Assembly (NCBI GenBank): GCA_002364085.1
Contig: DEXK01000012.1
Location: forward strand, 128,069 to 192,068
Direction of reading: 5' to 3'
DNA: 64,000 nucleotides
Origin: Balneolaceae bacterium UBA3186
GTDB taxonomy: Bacteria; Bacteroidota; Rhodothermia; Balneolales; Balneolaceae
Positions 34,278-44,246 of this stretch are shown one piece after another (positions within the stretch are counted from its first letter, which is position 1; every line of letters starts with the position of its first letter). The position numbers and the translations under genes were made by a program. Under the pieces are notes generated by a model that had not been told where the DNA came from, did not search any database, and saw nothing but the letters and a program-made list of their open reading frames with translations.

Positions 34278-36176
34278 ATGCATAGAATATTTCTTTATTT
34301 AGCTATTCTTTTGATTTCAAATAAAGTTAACGCTCAAAAGACCGTTATAAAGTCTTCGGATCATATAAATCCATGGATGAATTTAAGTGAGTGGATATTT
34401 AAAAATGCGAATTTGACCTATGATAGCTATGACTTAAACACGTTCGAGGTATTTTGGAATGGCTATTCAAGCAATATCTATACGGCTCCTCTAATTTTTA
34501 TTGATGCTGTCAAATATAATGCTTTATCAATTGAATCAAATATTCTGGTCTTTCCCAACATCTCTCCGACTAATATAGATTCTGTAATCATTGATTCCGA
34601 CTCAAAGATTATAAATGGGTACCTTGCAGAGAATGGAAGCATTCAGATTTTTTTAAAAAAAGATGATAACGCAATTTTCTTAGAAAAAGGCGTGGCTAAC
34701 GAAATAAATGACCCCGGACCTCACATTAGTTCCGAATTAAGATCTCAAAATGTTGAAGTAATTGATAATGTAGAAAAGATGACTCTATGGTTTCCAAAAA
34801 AATGGAATACATCATTAATACTATCTCGAAACATATATTCTAGAACAAATTTTTTTGTCTATGACGACAAGGTCAATACACGGCTGTTTTCTAGAACTTT
34901 AGATAAAGATGAGCTTGGAGAACCGAGACTTCAGAGAAATATTATCCTAGATGCTGTGCTTACCAATAACTTTCGAACAGATGCATTAGAATTCCAATTC
35001 ATCAATTCATTAACGAGAAAAGGAAACTATTACCAATGGAGTCCATTGGCAGGAATAGAGTTACCTTTTAGTATGAGTAGGTATCAATCAGGAATAAGTA
35101 TTAAACCTAAGAGTACAGGGTTTTTTAAAGGATTTAATGCGCATATAAGCTACTCAAATTATGATAGTTTGTATGATGCTGGCCTTAAAGCTTTTGAAAT
35201 GGAAGAATTTTCTTTTGATCAATCTGCTTCATTTCAGTTTTCTGAGAAAATTAGCTTCAATGCTGAGGCCAATATATACAACTGGAATGATCAGATTACT
35301 TCAAAAAGTAATAACACTACCAGTTGGAAAAGCTCAATAGTGATTAAAGATAACCTTGAATATCTATTCCTAGTAGGAAATTATGAACAAGGTATTAGTA
35401 TTAATTCAACAAAAAATAAATCTCTAATTAGTTTTAATACATTTCGAACAGATCTAAAGAGAACTGGTTATAATTATCTATTTGCTAAAGAAGGAGTCGG
35501 ATTTTCAATGTTAAATAATCTTGAAAATCGAATTCTAAGCAATTCAGACTTAGTCAATTTTTACTCTGGAATTAGTTATAGAAAAAAAATTCAAACCCAG
35601 ACAATTACTTTTTCTGGAAAAATTGAATTAAAACATTATTGGAAATTATCCAATTATAAAACAGAGTATGAGTATATCCCAAGCAATCCAATCTTGAATA
35701 CAAGTATAAACTACTATGAAACAAAGAATATTGGGATATTAAACTATAACATTACGGCAGACGCTTCCATTTCCCCTGATTTTTCAAGCAGAACAATGCT
35801 TACATCAAATATTAATACATATGGTTCATCAGCTTTTAATGAGGGTTACCAAAGAGTTACTGCTTGGAATTTCTCACAATCTATAAAATACAGTTTAGAC
35901 AAAAATGCATTTCTTGAAATAGGCTTTAGTTACATTCCTGCTCGAAAAATCAATGAATTTAGCATGCTTGATGAAAACCTTGGTTGGCCTACTATTAGGG
36001 TTCGCCCTATTAAACTACTAAGCGGAACAGCAAAAGCTTGGTTCTTTAATAAGTCCCTATTAATGACCCTTGCTCTTAGAAATCTCTTGAACTCTACAGA
36101 AAGCTACAATACCAATGGCCAATATTATAATATGAGTATTAGTGTTAGTGCAAGCTTAGCTTTAGGTAACAAATAA
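34278..36176 (+). CDS. Outer-membrane beta-barrel, TonB-dependent-receptor-like
   Basis: About 632 residues from ATG 34278 (MHRIFLYLAILLISNKVNAQ is a signal peptide; a TTG at 34269 is less likely). Residues 25-160 might be a small plug-like domain. From residue 170 amphipathic strands alternate to the C-terminus, with a final strand YYNMSISVSASLALGNK. No TonB box or clear SusC pattern is seen, so the family is uncertain. It follows the small barrel gene by 14 bases and is probably co-transcribed. AT-rich. Confidence 0.55.
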   Translation: MHRIFLYLAILLISNKVNAQKTVIKSSDHINPWMNLSEWIFKNANLTYDSYDLNTFEVFWNGYSSNIYTAPLIFIDAVKYNALSIESNILVFPNISPTNIDSVIIDSDSKIINGYLAENGSIQIFLKKDDNAIFLEKGVANEINDPGPHISSELRSQNVEVIDNVEKMTLWFPKKWNTSLILSRNIYSRTNFFVYDDKVNTRLFSRTLDKDELGEPRLQRNIILDAVLTNNFRTDALEFQFINSLTRKGNYYQWSPLAGIELPFSMSRYQSGISIKPKSTGFFKGFNAHISYSNYDSLYDAGLKAFEMEEFSFDQSASFQFSEKISFNAEANIYNWNDQITSKSNNTTSWKSSIVIKDNLEYLFLVGNYEQGISINSTKNKSLISFNTFRTDLKRTGYNYLFAKEGVGFSMLNNLENRILSNSDLVNFYSGISYRKKIQTQTITFSGKIELKHYWKLSNYKTEYEYIPSNPILNTSINYYETKNIGILNYNITADASISPDFSSRTMLTSNINTYGSSAFNEGYQRVTAWNFSQSIKYSLDKNAFLEIGFSYIPARKINEFSMLDENLGWPTIRVRPIKLLSGTAKAWFFNKSLLMTLALRNLLNSTESYNTNGQYYNMSISVSASLALGNK

Positions 36177-36184
36177 ATCTGGGT

Positions 36185-37264
36185 TTAGTACTCAATCTTA
36201 TTCCCTAATAAATAACCATAAGGCTTAAGTTCTTCAATTTGCTCGAAGATCACACGAAGAATTCCGATCAAAGGTACAAATAGGATCATTCCGGAAATGC
36301 CCCAAAGTTCTCCCCCAATAATTAACGCCAACATCGCCATAAACGGGTTGATTGAAACTTTGGATCCCACAATTCTCGGGGTGATAAAATTTCCCTCCAA
36401 AAACTGAACCGTTCCAAAAACCGCAATCACCAACAATGGTGTCAGTAAAGAATCTCCCAACAAAAAAGCGAATAAAAGTGGTGGCAATGCACCTATAATA
36501 ATTCCGATATAGGGAATCACGGCTAAAAGAGACGCAAACACTCCGAAGAAAATAGCGTGTTCTAATCCTATCAACAATAATCCCGTTGTATTTAAAACGG
36601 CTAAAATTCCAATTACTGTAAGCATGCCAACCAGATAGTTTTGGGTGACTTCCTGCACATTATCCAGCACATCGTCGATCATGGAATTGCCTTCTTTACG
36701 CTCAAACAACCTTCTAAAAAATGTCTGATACATATCTTTATAATACAGCATGAAAAAGATAAAAATTGGTAACAGCGACATCAGCGTAAAAGCACTGGTT
36801 GTTGCGCTTACAACTGAACCTATATATTGCCCGCTTTTGTCGATCAGGTTACTAAGGCCCTGCTCCAGATAATCAGTTCTTTCCTCTTCAGAAATTCCCA
36901 CTGTTTCTTCCAGAAACTCTACTCCATCAGTTGTTACTGATTTAAGTCTTTCTGTTACTTCCGGGATACGTTCTGAAAACTGAACAAATTGCGCTGATAT
37001 CAGCGTCACTATTCCGCTAAATACAATGAGTACTAGCAGTAATGTTAAGATGATGCTGAACGCCCTTCCTAACTTCCAGCTTTCGAGCTTGCTTACAACA
37101 GGATTTAACAACATCGACACAAAAGCTGCAAAGGCCAAAGGCATCAAAATAAATTTTCCGTAGCTCAGAATTACAAACAGAAGCGATAATCCTATTAAAG
37201 TAACCGAAGACTTCAGCCAAAAAGGATGTTTGTTTTTTGAAGAACTGGTGGAGTGATGTTTCAT
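36185..37264 (-). CDS. AI-2E family transporter
   Basis: 359 residues with about 8 membrane segments. The pattern of helices and the C-terminal PRIVGSKVSINPFMAMLALIIGG, WGISGMILFVPLIGIL region is the AI-2E/PerM family. Substrate uncertain (proposed AI-2 export or ion transport). Its start codon touches the stop of the upstream DUF4153 gene (TAATG), so the two are co-translated. Confidence 0.9.
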   Translation of the reverse strand: MKHHSTSSSKNKHPFWLKSSVTLIGLSLLFVILSYGKFILMPLAFAAFVSMLLNPVVSKLESWKLGRAFSIILTLLLVLIVFSGIVTLISAQFVQFSERIPEVTERLKSVTTDGVEFLEETVGISEEERTDYLEQGLSNLIDKSGQYIGSVVSATTSAFTLMSLLPIFIFFMLYYKDMYQTFFRRLFERKEGNSMIDDVLDNVQEVTQNYLVGMLTVIGILAVLNTTGLLLIGLEHAIFFGVFASLLAVIPYIGIIIGALPPLLFAFLLGDSLLTPLLVIAVFGTVQFLEGNFITPRIVGSKVSINPFMAMLALIIGGELWGISGMILFVPLIGILRVIFEQIEELKPYGYLLGNKIEY

Positions 37265-39117
37265 TATTTGAATGTTAAATATAAAGTGAATTGAATATTA
37301 CTCAGGCTCGCATCATCCCCTGAATTGCTACCTACAGTATGAATCACCATCATTATCGAAAGATCTTCATTTTCCGCTGAAGCAATCATTACCTCTACCG
37401 GAACTCTGCTGTCAAAAGAACCAGACGGATAATTCCTCTGAAGATATTCGATTTTTTCTTTAAGGTATATTGTAATTAATTCTTGATCCTCTTTGTTTTT
37501 AATTACGAAAGTGAATTCGTCAAAGTTTGGCGACAGTTTTAGCTCTTGCTCTCCGGAAGTTATTGTTACCTCTGGTGTTCCAGTAAAAAATCTTAGCCAG
37601 TTAAACGAATAATCATAAGATGAAATATCAACAGCGATCTTAGATTCTGCATCAAATTCATAATATCTTTTTTGGTTCAAGGAATCTGTAATCACATTCT
37701 CCCATTCATTTACATATTCCATTCCCATTAGTAAAACAATTTTTTCCGCTTTCGTTCTGAATTCAAGGTCCTCGTTTTCAATTGCATCAATCTCAGACTT
37801 TAAATCATCATCAAACAAAGGCTGTAATGAATTTAGGTCATGATTGTCAATCATATAACGAACTATAGAAGAAATCTCTGATCGACTTTCAAATGGTATT
37901 TCACTATCCGTTTTTATAACTGTGCCTTCTTCATCAAGAATATTGTTTTTTTTCAAAGTCTCCGTAATTCTCCCTAACTGACTTCTTTCAGAAACTGAAA
38001 AAGTACTTAACGGCCCAAAGGTAATCCCTAAAGCAATTAAAGCCATAGAGATTGGAATTACTTTTATATTCTTTGATTTACTTAGAATGAAATACAAAAC
38101 TACTCCCGCTAGCCAAACAGCAAGCGTTGCAACATAAAACCTATTGATTGTAACTCCATATTCAGAAATTCTTGTCCCAATTGATATAAAGAGTAAAACC
38201 ACAAGTGGAACCAATCCTATATAGTAAAGTTTTGAATAAAGGCGGATCCAGTTATTTTTTGCTTCGTCTTTTATCGGGTGAAGCAATAACAATGAAAAAA
38301 TACCCGCTATTGAAAAGCTAAGAACAAGGTTAGCAACCCAACCAGTTGGAAGCTCCCATTGCACCATGATCTTAATAAGATAGCTGTATAGAATAAGGAT
38401 GTAGATCGTAACTATAGGAATCAGTACATACTGTACAAAAACCTTCAGAGCTTTTGGGTACTCGGTAACAGCTGGTTCGAATTCACCAATTTTTGGAACC
38501 CTTGCCAGAAAAAAGAAAGTGTTGAATATTCCAACTAAAATGAACCACAATTGTAGATACCGTACATCTTTAATATCAAATCCCAGAAGGTTATCAATAG
38601 ATAATAGCGCAATACTTAACCCAAAAAACAACACTGCACTATAAAGAGCTGATATAAGAAAGTTCAAGAAAAGCGTTTTATTATATCCCCAAAACTCATT
38701 CACATTGGGGCTTTTTAAGAAGGGAGCAAAAGCTACAAAAAGATGGGAAATCAAAAACAGAACTGCGTATCTGTAAAACGTCTCGTTAGCACCTTCTGTA
38801 ATATACCCTTCAGGACCAAAGTAATAAGTTGCTAATAAAATTAATCCAATGACTTTAGCGAAAAAATTAAGAGATTTTTGCCAGCGTAAAGATTCGGAAA
38901 GAGTCTGAATACCCGTGAATAATGAGATTCCCAATATTGTCACAAAAATAATATCACTAAGCCAGTAATACTCTTTCGTTTTTTCAAACTCAACTTCTGA
39001 AAACCACAATGCAGAGATAGTCGCAACTACGGCGCATACTAGTGCAAACGGAAACCTAGAGGCAGCACTAATGCTTCTTTTCACAATTTCGTCAACAGAA
39101 GGGATTGATAATTTCAT
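37264..39117 (-). CDS. DUF4153 membrane protein
   Basis: About 617 residues starting at 39117 (MKLSIPSVDEIVKRS). Membrane helices fill the first half (about 10-12), with the family segment LLGFDIKDVRYLQLWFILVG. Residues 390-617 form a soluble, mostly beta, C-terminal domain. Function unknown. It is translationally coupled to the AI-2E permease. Confidence 0.8.
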   Translation of the reverse strand: MKLSIPSVDEIVKRSISAASRFPFALVCAVVATISALWFSEVEFEKTKEYYWLSDIIFVTILGISLFTGIQTLSESLRWQKSLNFFAKVIGLILLATYYFGPEGYITEGANETFYRYAVLFLISHLFVAFAPFLKSPNVNEFWGYNKTLFLNFLISALYSAVLFFGLSIALLSIDNLLGFDIKDVRYLQLWFILVGIFNTFFFLARVPKIGEFEPAVTEYPKALKVFVQYVLIPIVTIYILILYSYLIKIMVQWELPTGWVANLVLSFSIAGIFSLLLLHPIKDEAKNNWIRLYSKLYYIGLVPLVVLLFISIGTRISEYGVTINRFYVATLAVWLAGVVLYFILSKSKNIKVIPISMALIALGITFGPLSTFSVSERSQLGRITETLKKNNILDEEGTVIKTDSEIPFESRSEISSIVRYMIDNHDLNSLQPLFDDDLKSEIDAIENEDLEFRTKAEKIVLLMGMEYVNEWENVITDSLNQKRYYEFDAESKIAVDISSYDYSFNWLRFFTGTPEVTITSGEQELKLSPNFDEFTFVIKNKEDQELITIYLKEKIEYLQRNYPSGSFDSRVPVEVMIASAENEDLSIMMVIHTVGSNSGDDASLSNIQFTLYLTFK

Positions 39118-39206
39118 AGCGAGCATTGTATTAAATGAATACTATGAAAATCAATATTTTGATTATGGTTTCCAAGGAGATTGTTTCCTTGAGAGAACTT
39201 CTTTTT

Positions 39207-40787
39207 TTAAGGCTTTTTATCTAAAGAAAATTGTAACCTAAAACTGGTATCTCCATATTTAGATTGTAAATCCAATGTCCCTTTTAACTGATTTGTAAGG
39301 GTTTTTATCAATTTCATTCCTAAGCTTTTAGAAGTTTTACTAGGCTTTTCAAGATTAGAGAACCCCACCCCGTTATCTTTAATAATCAGATAATAATCTT
39401 GCTCTGATTTTTTGAGACTTAAACTTACGATGCCTTTATTTAATTCTTTAAAAGCATGTTTGTACGAGTTTACAATTACCTCATTTATTAAAAGTCCTAG
39501 CGGAATGGCTTTTTCAATAGGAAGACTCATTTTTTCACATTCATATAAAATTGAAATGTCTTTATCTGGTGCTTTTAAGGTAGTTTCAAGTGACTTACAA
39601 AGCCTTTTCAAATACTCTGAAAACTCCACATTTGCGAAATCTTCTGTTTGGTAGAGAGTTTCATGTACAAAGCCCATTGACTTAATTCTGGATTTAGCAT
39701 CATCAAGCACTCTTCGAATATTGGGATCGGCATTTCTCATTCGTTGCAGATCCAGCAACGCTATTACAACCGCTAGGTTATTTTTTACCCTATGATGTAT
39801 CTCATTTAATAAAGTAATTTTTTCGTCGAGTGAAATTTTTAATTTTTTTTCAGCTTCATTTAAAGATCTTGTTCGTTCTACCACTTTTTCTTTCAATTCA
39901 TTATTCCAGGAACTGATAAGAAAAATAGCCCCGAACCCAACACAAAAGACAATCCAGATAGAAACCCAGGTAATTATTTCGAATGACTCTAGTGCTGTAG
40001 TAACAGAATAAGAGGTCAAGTTTTCTAATTGTAATATCTCCTCAGACACTCTTTTCTTTCCCAAGTAATCACTTGAAAAAATAAATACTGAAATTACTAT
40101 CGTTATTAGCACAACGGTGCTATATACCCATTTTGTAGAAACCTCTGATCTACTCGGAATTTCAAAAAACTTTGATTTCCACTTCTCTACAGTTGGTGAA
40201 AAAACGAATAAAATAGCTCCAGATAATAACACTGCTTGTAAAAAAGAGCCGGACCACCAGCTGTTCCAAATTGATGCCGTTTCAGCAGCAGTTATATTGT
40301 GCTCTAAACTCCAGATAAACGTACCTAACGAACTAGCTGTAGAAGCTATAAAAGAGGTCACAATATAGATAATTACACTTTTTACAGATCGGAGTGTGTA
40401 ATCTGTTTTTATACAATGATACACGATTGCATATATAGATAGACCGAATGTAAATGACATTCCAAAAAGGATTGCCCATAATGGGTCCAGGTTACTGAAA
40501 ACACCGATAATAAACATGCTTAGAAACACAGGAATAAAAGCCCATTCAAATCCGAACCAGAATAAAGTAATAACTGCAATTAACATTGCCGGGTTCAGTA
40601 TAAAGAAATCCATTAACCGAACTTTTTGCCCCGAAGGATTGATCCAATCATCCGGTACAATTTGGATGGAAGCAGCTATAGAAGCACTAATTACGATAAT
40701 CCATAGTAATAGGCTTAAAAGAACTCTTTTATCGAAAGGGTTATATGTGTCTAAAATATAATCTAAATGTACCGGCCTCCAGTTCAT
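39207..40787 (-). CDS. Sensor histidine kinase with integral-membrane (MASE1-like) sensor and HisKA_2 domain
   Basis: 526 residues. About 8-9 membrane helices over residues 20-300 resemble a MASE1-type sensor. A short coiled coil (KVVERTRSLNEAEKKL) leads to HisKA_2 with NEIHHRVKNNLAVVIALLDL (phospho-His near 338), then HATPase_c (LLINEVIVNSYKHAF, IKDNGVGFS, SLGMKLIKTL). The HWE/HisKA_2 type commonly acts with small receivers; none is encoded next to it. Upstream, 125 bases to the divergent mce gene. Confidence 0.88.
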   Translation of the reverse strand: MNWRPVHLDYILDTYNPFDKRVLLSLLLWIIVISASIAASIQIVPDDWINPSGQKVRLMDFFILNPAMLIAVITLFWFGFEWAFIPVFLSMFIIGVFSNLDPLWAILFGMSFTFGLSIYAIVYHCIKTDYTLRSVKSVIIYIVTSFIASTASSLGTFIWSLEHNITAAETASIWNSWWSGSFLQAVLLSGAILFVFSPTVEKWKSKFFEIPSRSEVSTKWVYSTVVLITIVISVFIFSSDYLGKKRVSEEILQLENLTSYSVTTALESFEIITWVSIWIVFCVGFGAIFLISSWNNELKEKVVERTRSLNEAEKKLKISLDEKITLLNEIHHRVKNNLAVVIALLDLQRMRNADPNIRRVLDDAKSRIKSMGFVHETLYQTEDFANVEFSEYLKRLCKSLETTLKAPDKDISILYECEKMSLPIEKAIPLGLLINEVIVNSYKHAFKELNKGIVSLSLKKSEQDYYLIIKDNGVGFSNLEKPSKTSKSLGMKLIKTLTNQLKGTLDLQSKYGDTSFRLQFSLDKKP

Positions 40788-40912
40788 GGCTTCCTTTCTT
40801 TATTTTATTCACCAATTATCGAACAATCCTTCTTTATCTTAATTAATCTGATTACTTCCATTCGAATTTAAAATGCTGATTACCTACTTTCCATCAAAAT
40901 AAAATTATACAC

Positions 40913-41308
40913 ATGCATATAGACCATATTGGTATCGCAGTTAAGGATTTAGAATCCGCTGTTAAGACCTACGAAAAAATCTTAAACCGATCTTGCGATA
41001 AGAGAGAGGTTGTGGAAAGCGAAAAGGTAGAAACTGCTTTTTTTAATACCGGACAATCGAAAGTTGAGCTATTGGGAGGAACAGCACCTGATTCTGTAAT
41101 CAATAAGTACATAGAAAAAAAGGGAGAAGGGATTCATCATGTTGCCTTTGAAGTAGATGATATACACGCAGAACTTGACCGCCTTAGAAAAGAAGGGTTT
41201 ACTGTTCTAAACGAACAACCAAAAGATGGCGCCGATAATAAATTAGTAGCTTTTGTTCACCCTAAAGATAATCACGGGGTGTTGGTCGAACTTTGTCAAA
41301 CTAAGTAA
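40913..41308 (+). CDS. mce: Methylmalonyl-CoA epimerase
   Basis: 131 residues. VOC fold with two beta-alpha-beta-beta-beta halves: MHIDHIGIAVKDLESAV and EGIHHVAFEVDDIHAEL, with metal ligands His5, His of GIHHVAF and the C-terminal Glu in GVLVELCQ. It converts (S)- to (R)-methylmalonyl-CoA in propionyl-CoA metabolism. Length is normal. No mutase gene nearby. Confidence 0.92.
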   Translation: MHIDHIGIAVKDLESAVKTYEKILNRSCDKREVVESEKVETAFFNTGQSKVELLGGTAPDSVINKYIEKKGEGIHHVAFEVDDIHAELDRLRKEGFTVLNEQPKDGADNKLVAFVHPKDNHGVLVELCQTK

Positions 41309-41318
41309 AGATAAATAA

Positions 41319-41350
41319 TTGAGTTTTGCATATTCTGATATGTATCTTTG
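41319..41350 (+). promoter_or_regulatory. Bacteroidota-type promoter of tRNA-Pro
   Basis: TTGA (41319-41322), a 20-base spacer, then TATCTTTG (41343-41350), 16 bases before the mature tRNA end. Close to the consensus TTG-N19/20-TAnnTTTG. Confidence 0.75.
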
Positions 41351-41366
41351 CTATCGACGACTGATT

Positions 41367-41440
41367 CGGGGCGTGGCGTAGTCCGGTAGCGCACTCGGCT
41401 GGGGGCCGAGGGGTCGCAGGTTCAAATCCTGTCGCCCCGA
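41367..41440 (+). tRNA. tRNA-Pro (anticodon GGG)
   Basis: 74 bases. The acceptor stem CGGGGCG pairs with CGCCCCG and the discriminator is A. The anticodon stem CTCGG/CCGAG holds the loop CTGGGGG with anticodon GGG. The T arm is GCAGG-TTCAAAT-CCTGT. No encoded CCA. It reads CCC and CCU proline codons. No att-like copy of its 3' end was found downstream in the window. Confidence 0.95.
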
Positions 41441-41545
41441 CAATAATTAAACTATTATCAAATTTCCCTGTTAATAAAGCAATTATAGGCGTATGTTTAA
41501 CGCCGTAAATTTAACTACAAAAGAGAAGCTTCATCTAGGGTATTA

Positions 41546-43054
41546 ATGTCAGAAATTATTTCATTTCTTCAAGAGCTTGTTAAAAATGAGATTGTTCAAT
41601 ATGTAATAATAGTACTATATACTATTGGGCCCGTTCTGATTACAATATATAGTATTGGGCAATTTCATCTCCTTTATATCTTTCTAAAAAATAGAAAAAG
41701 CTACTCAATCGAAGCTCCTTCATACAAAGATGGTGAATGGCCTTATGTTACTGTTCAGATTCCGATGTACAATGAAATGTATGTTGCAGAACATGTAATT
41801 GATGCCTGTGCTAAATTAGATTACCCCTCTGATAAATTAGAAATACAAGTTTTGGATGATTCTACTGATGAGACTTTAGAAATCGCAAAAAAGAGTGCTT
41901 CTTATTGGAAAGAGAAAGGAATAGATGTTGTCGTCATTCATCGGGAAAACAGACAGGGATTTAAGGCTGGGGCATTACATGAAGGCACTCAAATTGCAAA
42001 AGGTGAGTTTATTGCAATATTCGATGCCGATTTCAGACCAAATCCTGATTTCTTGTACAAAACGGTAGGCTATTTCCAGGATGAAAAAGTAGGTGTTGTA
42101 CAAACCAGATGGGGTCATTTGAATAGAGATCATAATTTTTTAACACGTGTTCAATCTCTTCTTCACGATGCTTTTTTTATGGTTGAACAGCAAGCCCGAT
42201 CCGTTGCAGGATATTTTCTAAGATTCAATGGAAGTGGGGGACTTTGGAGAAAAAAAACTATTGCAGATGCCGGCGACTGGTCCGGAGAAACCCTTTCCGA
42301 AGATTATGACCTCTGCTTAAGAGCCCAATTAAAAGGGTGGGAAATAAAGTATGATAACGAGATCGAGGCGCCCGCTGAACTCCCTGTTAATATGATTGAT
42401 TTTAAGATTCAGCAGTACAGATGGACAAAAGGTCGTGGACAGGTAATAAAAAAGCATTTGGGGAATCTAGTAAAGGCAAAGCTTCCTTTATTAGTAAAAA
42501 TACATGCTATTTTTGAACTGTTAAATGTTTTTATATATGTTGGAATCCTTTTAATCGCCCTTTTTAGCGTTCCATTAATCTTTTTGTTAAGGGTTAATCC
42601 TGATTTGGGTACTTTTTTCATGTATCAGTCCCTTGCCCTTATTAATATTGTAATCGCCCCATGGTTTGCCTGGATTGTTTTTGATAAGTATGCCAGTAAT
42701 GCTAAAGAGAAGCTAATTGAGATGAGAAAGACCTTTCTTCCTTTCTTTGTAATTTTAGTAGCATTCCCCTTATTTATGGTTATTTCTTTGATTGATGGCT
42801 TTTTTAGCAAAAAATCCTTTTTTCACAGAACTTCAAAATACAATGCCAAGGAGGGAGATCTCTCTTGGAGAAATAAAATTTATTCCCCTAGCGAAATACC
42901 TTTGTCATCCTGGTTTGAAGGTGTCTTGGCTATATATTTTTTATTAGCCCTTTTTGTCGATTTTAGAATCTTAAGCATCGCATTTATTCCATTCCATACT
43001 TTATTGACACTAGGATTTAGTTCGTTATTTATGCAATCTGTAAGAAAAGCTTAG
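41546..43054 (+). CDS. Cellulose synthase-like GT2 membrane glycosyltransferase
   Basis: 502 residues. A membrane helix near the N-terminus, then a GT-A catalytic domain (VQIPMYNEMYVAEHVI, VLDDSTDETL, FDADFRP, LSEDYDLCLRAQLKGW, QQYRWTKGRGQ = QxxRW), followed by about 4-5 helices. The motif set D, DxD, TED-like and Q(x)(x)RW is that of processive or CsA-like synthases. A second GT2 gene starts 4 bases after it, so they probably make or modify one envelope polymer or glycolipid. Confidence 0.88.
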   Translation: MSEIISFLQELVKNEIVQYVIIVLYTIGPVLITIYSIGQFHLLYIFLKNRKSYSIEAPSYKDGEWPYVTVQIPMYNEMYVAEHVIDACAKLDYPSDKLEIQVLDDSTDETLEIAKKSASYWKEKGIDVVVIHRENRQGFKAGALHEGTQIAKGEFIAIFDADFRPNPDFLYKTVGYFQDEKVGVVQTRWGHLNRDHNFLTRVQSLLHDAFFMVEQQARSVAGYFLRFNGSGGLWRKKTIADAGDWSGETLSEDYDLCLRAQLKGWEIKYDNEIEAPAELPVNMIDFKIQQYRWTKGRGQVIKKHLGNLVKAKLPLLVKIHAIFELLNVFIYVGILLIALFSVPLIFLLRVNPDLGTFFMYQSLALINIVIAPWFAWIVFDKYASNAKEKLIEMRKTFLPFFVILVAFPLFMVISLIDGFFSKKSFFHRTSKYNAKEGDLSWRNKIYSPSEIPLSSWFEGVLAIYFLLALFVDFRILSIAFIPFHTLLTLGFSSLFMQSVRKA

Positions 43055-43058
43055 CGTT

Positions 43059-44243
43059 ATGTCATTATCCGACATTTCTTATTTCTGGGAACAAGTATTA
43101 ATTGATACTTCTGAAGCGGGTTGGGTGGCATGGATTTTTTGGGGTATTTTTTTGATCTCTCCTTTACTCCTAAGTTTTTTAACCACTGGTTTTCTACTTA
43201 ACAAAAAAACAAATAAGATCCGCTCTGCTTCACTCAAAGTTACCGTTCTGGTTAGTGGTAGAAATGAAGAACAAGATTTCCCATCGTGTATAAAGTCGCT
43301 TATCAATCTTGATTACCCAAAAGAATTGTTGCAAATAATTCTGGTAAATGACCGATCTGAAGATTCTACTAAAGATATTATTAACAGGTTTGCTTCCGAA
43401 AATGATCATGTTCTTGCTTTACATACTGAAGATATGCCTGATACTCATCTAGAAGCAAAAGCAAGAGGGATAGCATGGGGAATGAAGCATGCTTCTGGCG
43501 ATTGGGTCTTTATTACTGATGCTGATGGTGAGGTAAACTCTAATTGGCTATCCCACAGTTTGAGTGTAATCGATGAAAATACGGGAATGATAGGCGGGGC
43601 AATTGTTGTAGAGCCTAAAGGATTTCAAGGAAAACTGGAGCGTATGACCTGGGCATATGTTCAGATGTTTAACCTTGGGATGTCCGGTTGGGGGGTGCCT
43701 TTTGCATGCGTTGGTCCAAATATGGCAATACGAAGAGATATTTATGAAAAGAGCGGCGGGCTTGAAAATGCAGAGTTCTGTATTGCAGAGGATTTAGCGC
43801 TTCTTAAAATGGTAGAAAATTCAAAATCTAAAATTGTTACTCCGGTAAGCCCGGAAACCACGATTTCTATAAAACAAGTGCCAAGCTTTAAGCATTATTT
43901 AAGTCAATTAAGAAGATGGTTCCGTGGAGGAATTGACAATGGCTTAGATTACAAATTTATTCTTTACTCCTCTTTTTGGACCGGCTTTTTTGTAGTTACA
44001 TTTCCATTTTATGGTTGGCTTTTTTCATGGAAGATATACGTTGTTCTAATGATTTTTCAAATTTTGAGTGACATTCTACTACTTGCTACACAAAAGTATA
44101 AACTGGGTTTGAAGTCTCATGTTAAGTACTTTATCTTTCTAAAAATGGCTCAGTTTATAGCCTTGACTTACATACCTCTTTCATTTCTTTTTACCCGTAA
44201 AATCCATTGGATGGGGGATGGATACAGCGTTGATTACGAATAG
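43059..44243 (+). CDS. GT2 membrane glycosyltransferase
   Basis: 394 residues. Catalytic blocks are VLVSGRNEEQDFPSCIKSL, LVNDRSEDSTKDI, TDADGEVN, CIAEDLALLK and QLRRWFRGGI (the QxxRW motif). An N-terminal helix and 3-4 C-terminal helices anchor it to the membrane. It is tightly linked to the preceding GT2 gene. It ends 3 bases from the convergent Omp85-like gene. Confidence 0.88.
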   Translation: MSLSDISYFWEQVLIDTSEAGWVAWIFWGIFLISPLLLSFLTTGFLLNKKTNKIRSASLKVTVLVSGRNEEQDFPSCIKSLINLDYPKELLQIILVNDRSEDSTKDIINRFASENDHVLALHTEDMPDTHLEAKARGIAWGMKHASGDWVFITDADGEVNSNWLSHSLSVIDENTGMIGGAIVVEPKGFQGKLERMTWAYVQMFNLGMSGWGVPFACVGPNMAIRRDIYEKSGGLENAEFCIAEDLALLKMVENSKSKIVTPVSPETTISIKQVPSFKHYLSQLRRWFRGGIDNGLDYKFILYSSFWTGFFVVTFPFYGWLFSWKIYVVLMIFQILSDILLLATQKYKLGLKSHVKYFIFLKMAQFIALTYIPLSFLFTRKIHWMGDGYSVDYE

Positions 44244-44246
44244 ATA

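Noticed and set aside
41367..41545. tRNA-Pro as an integration site
   Set aside because: No repeated copy of the tRNA 3' end and no integrase nearby.
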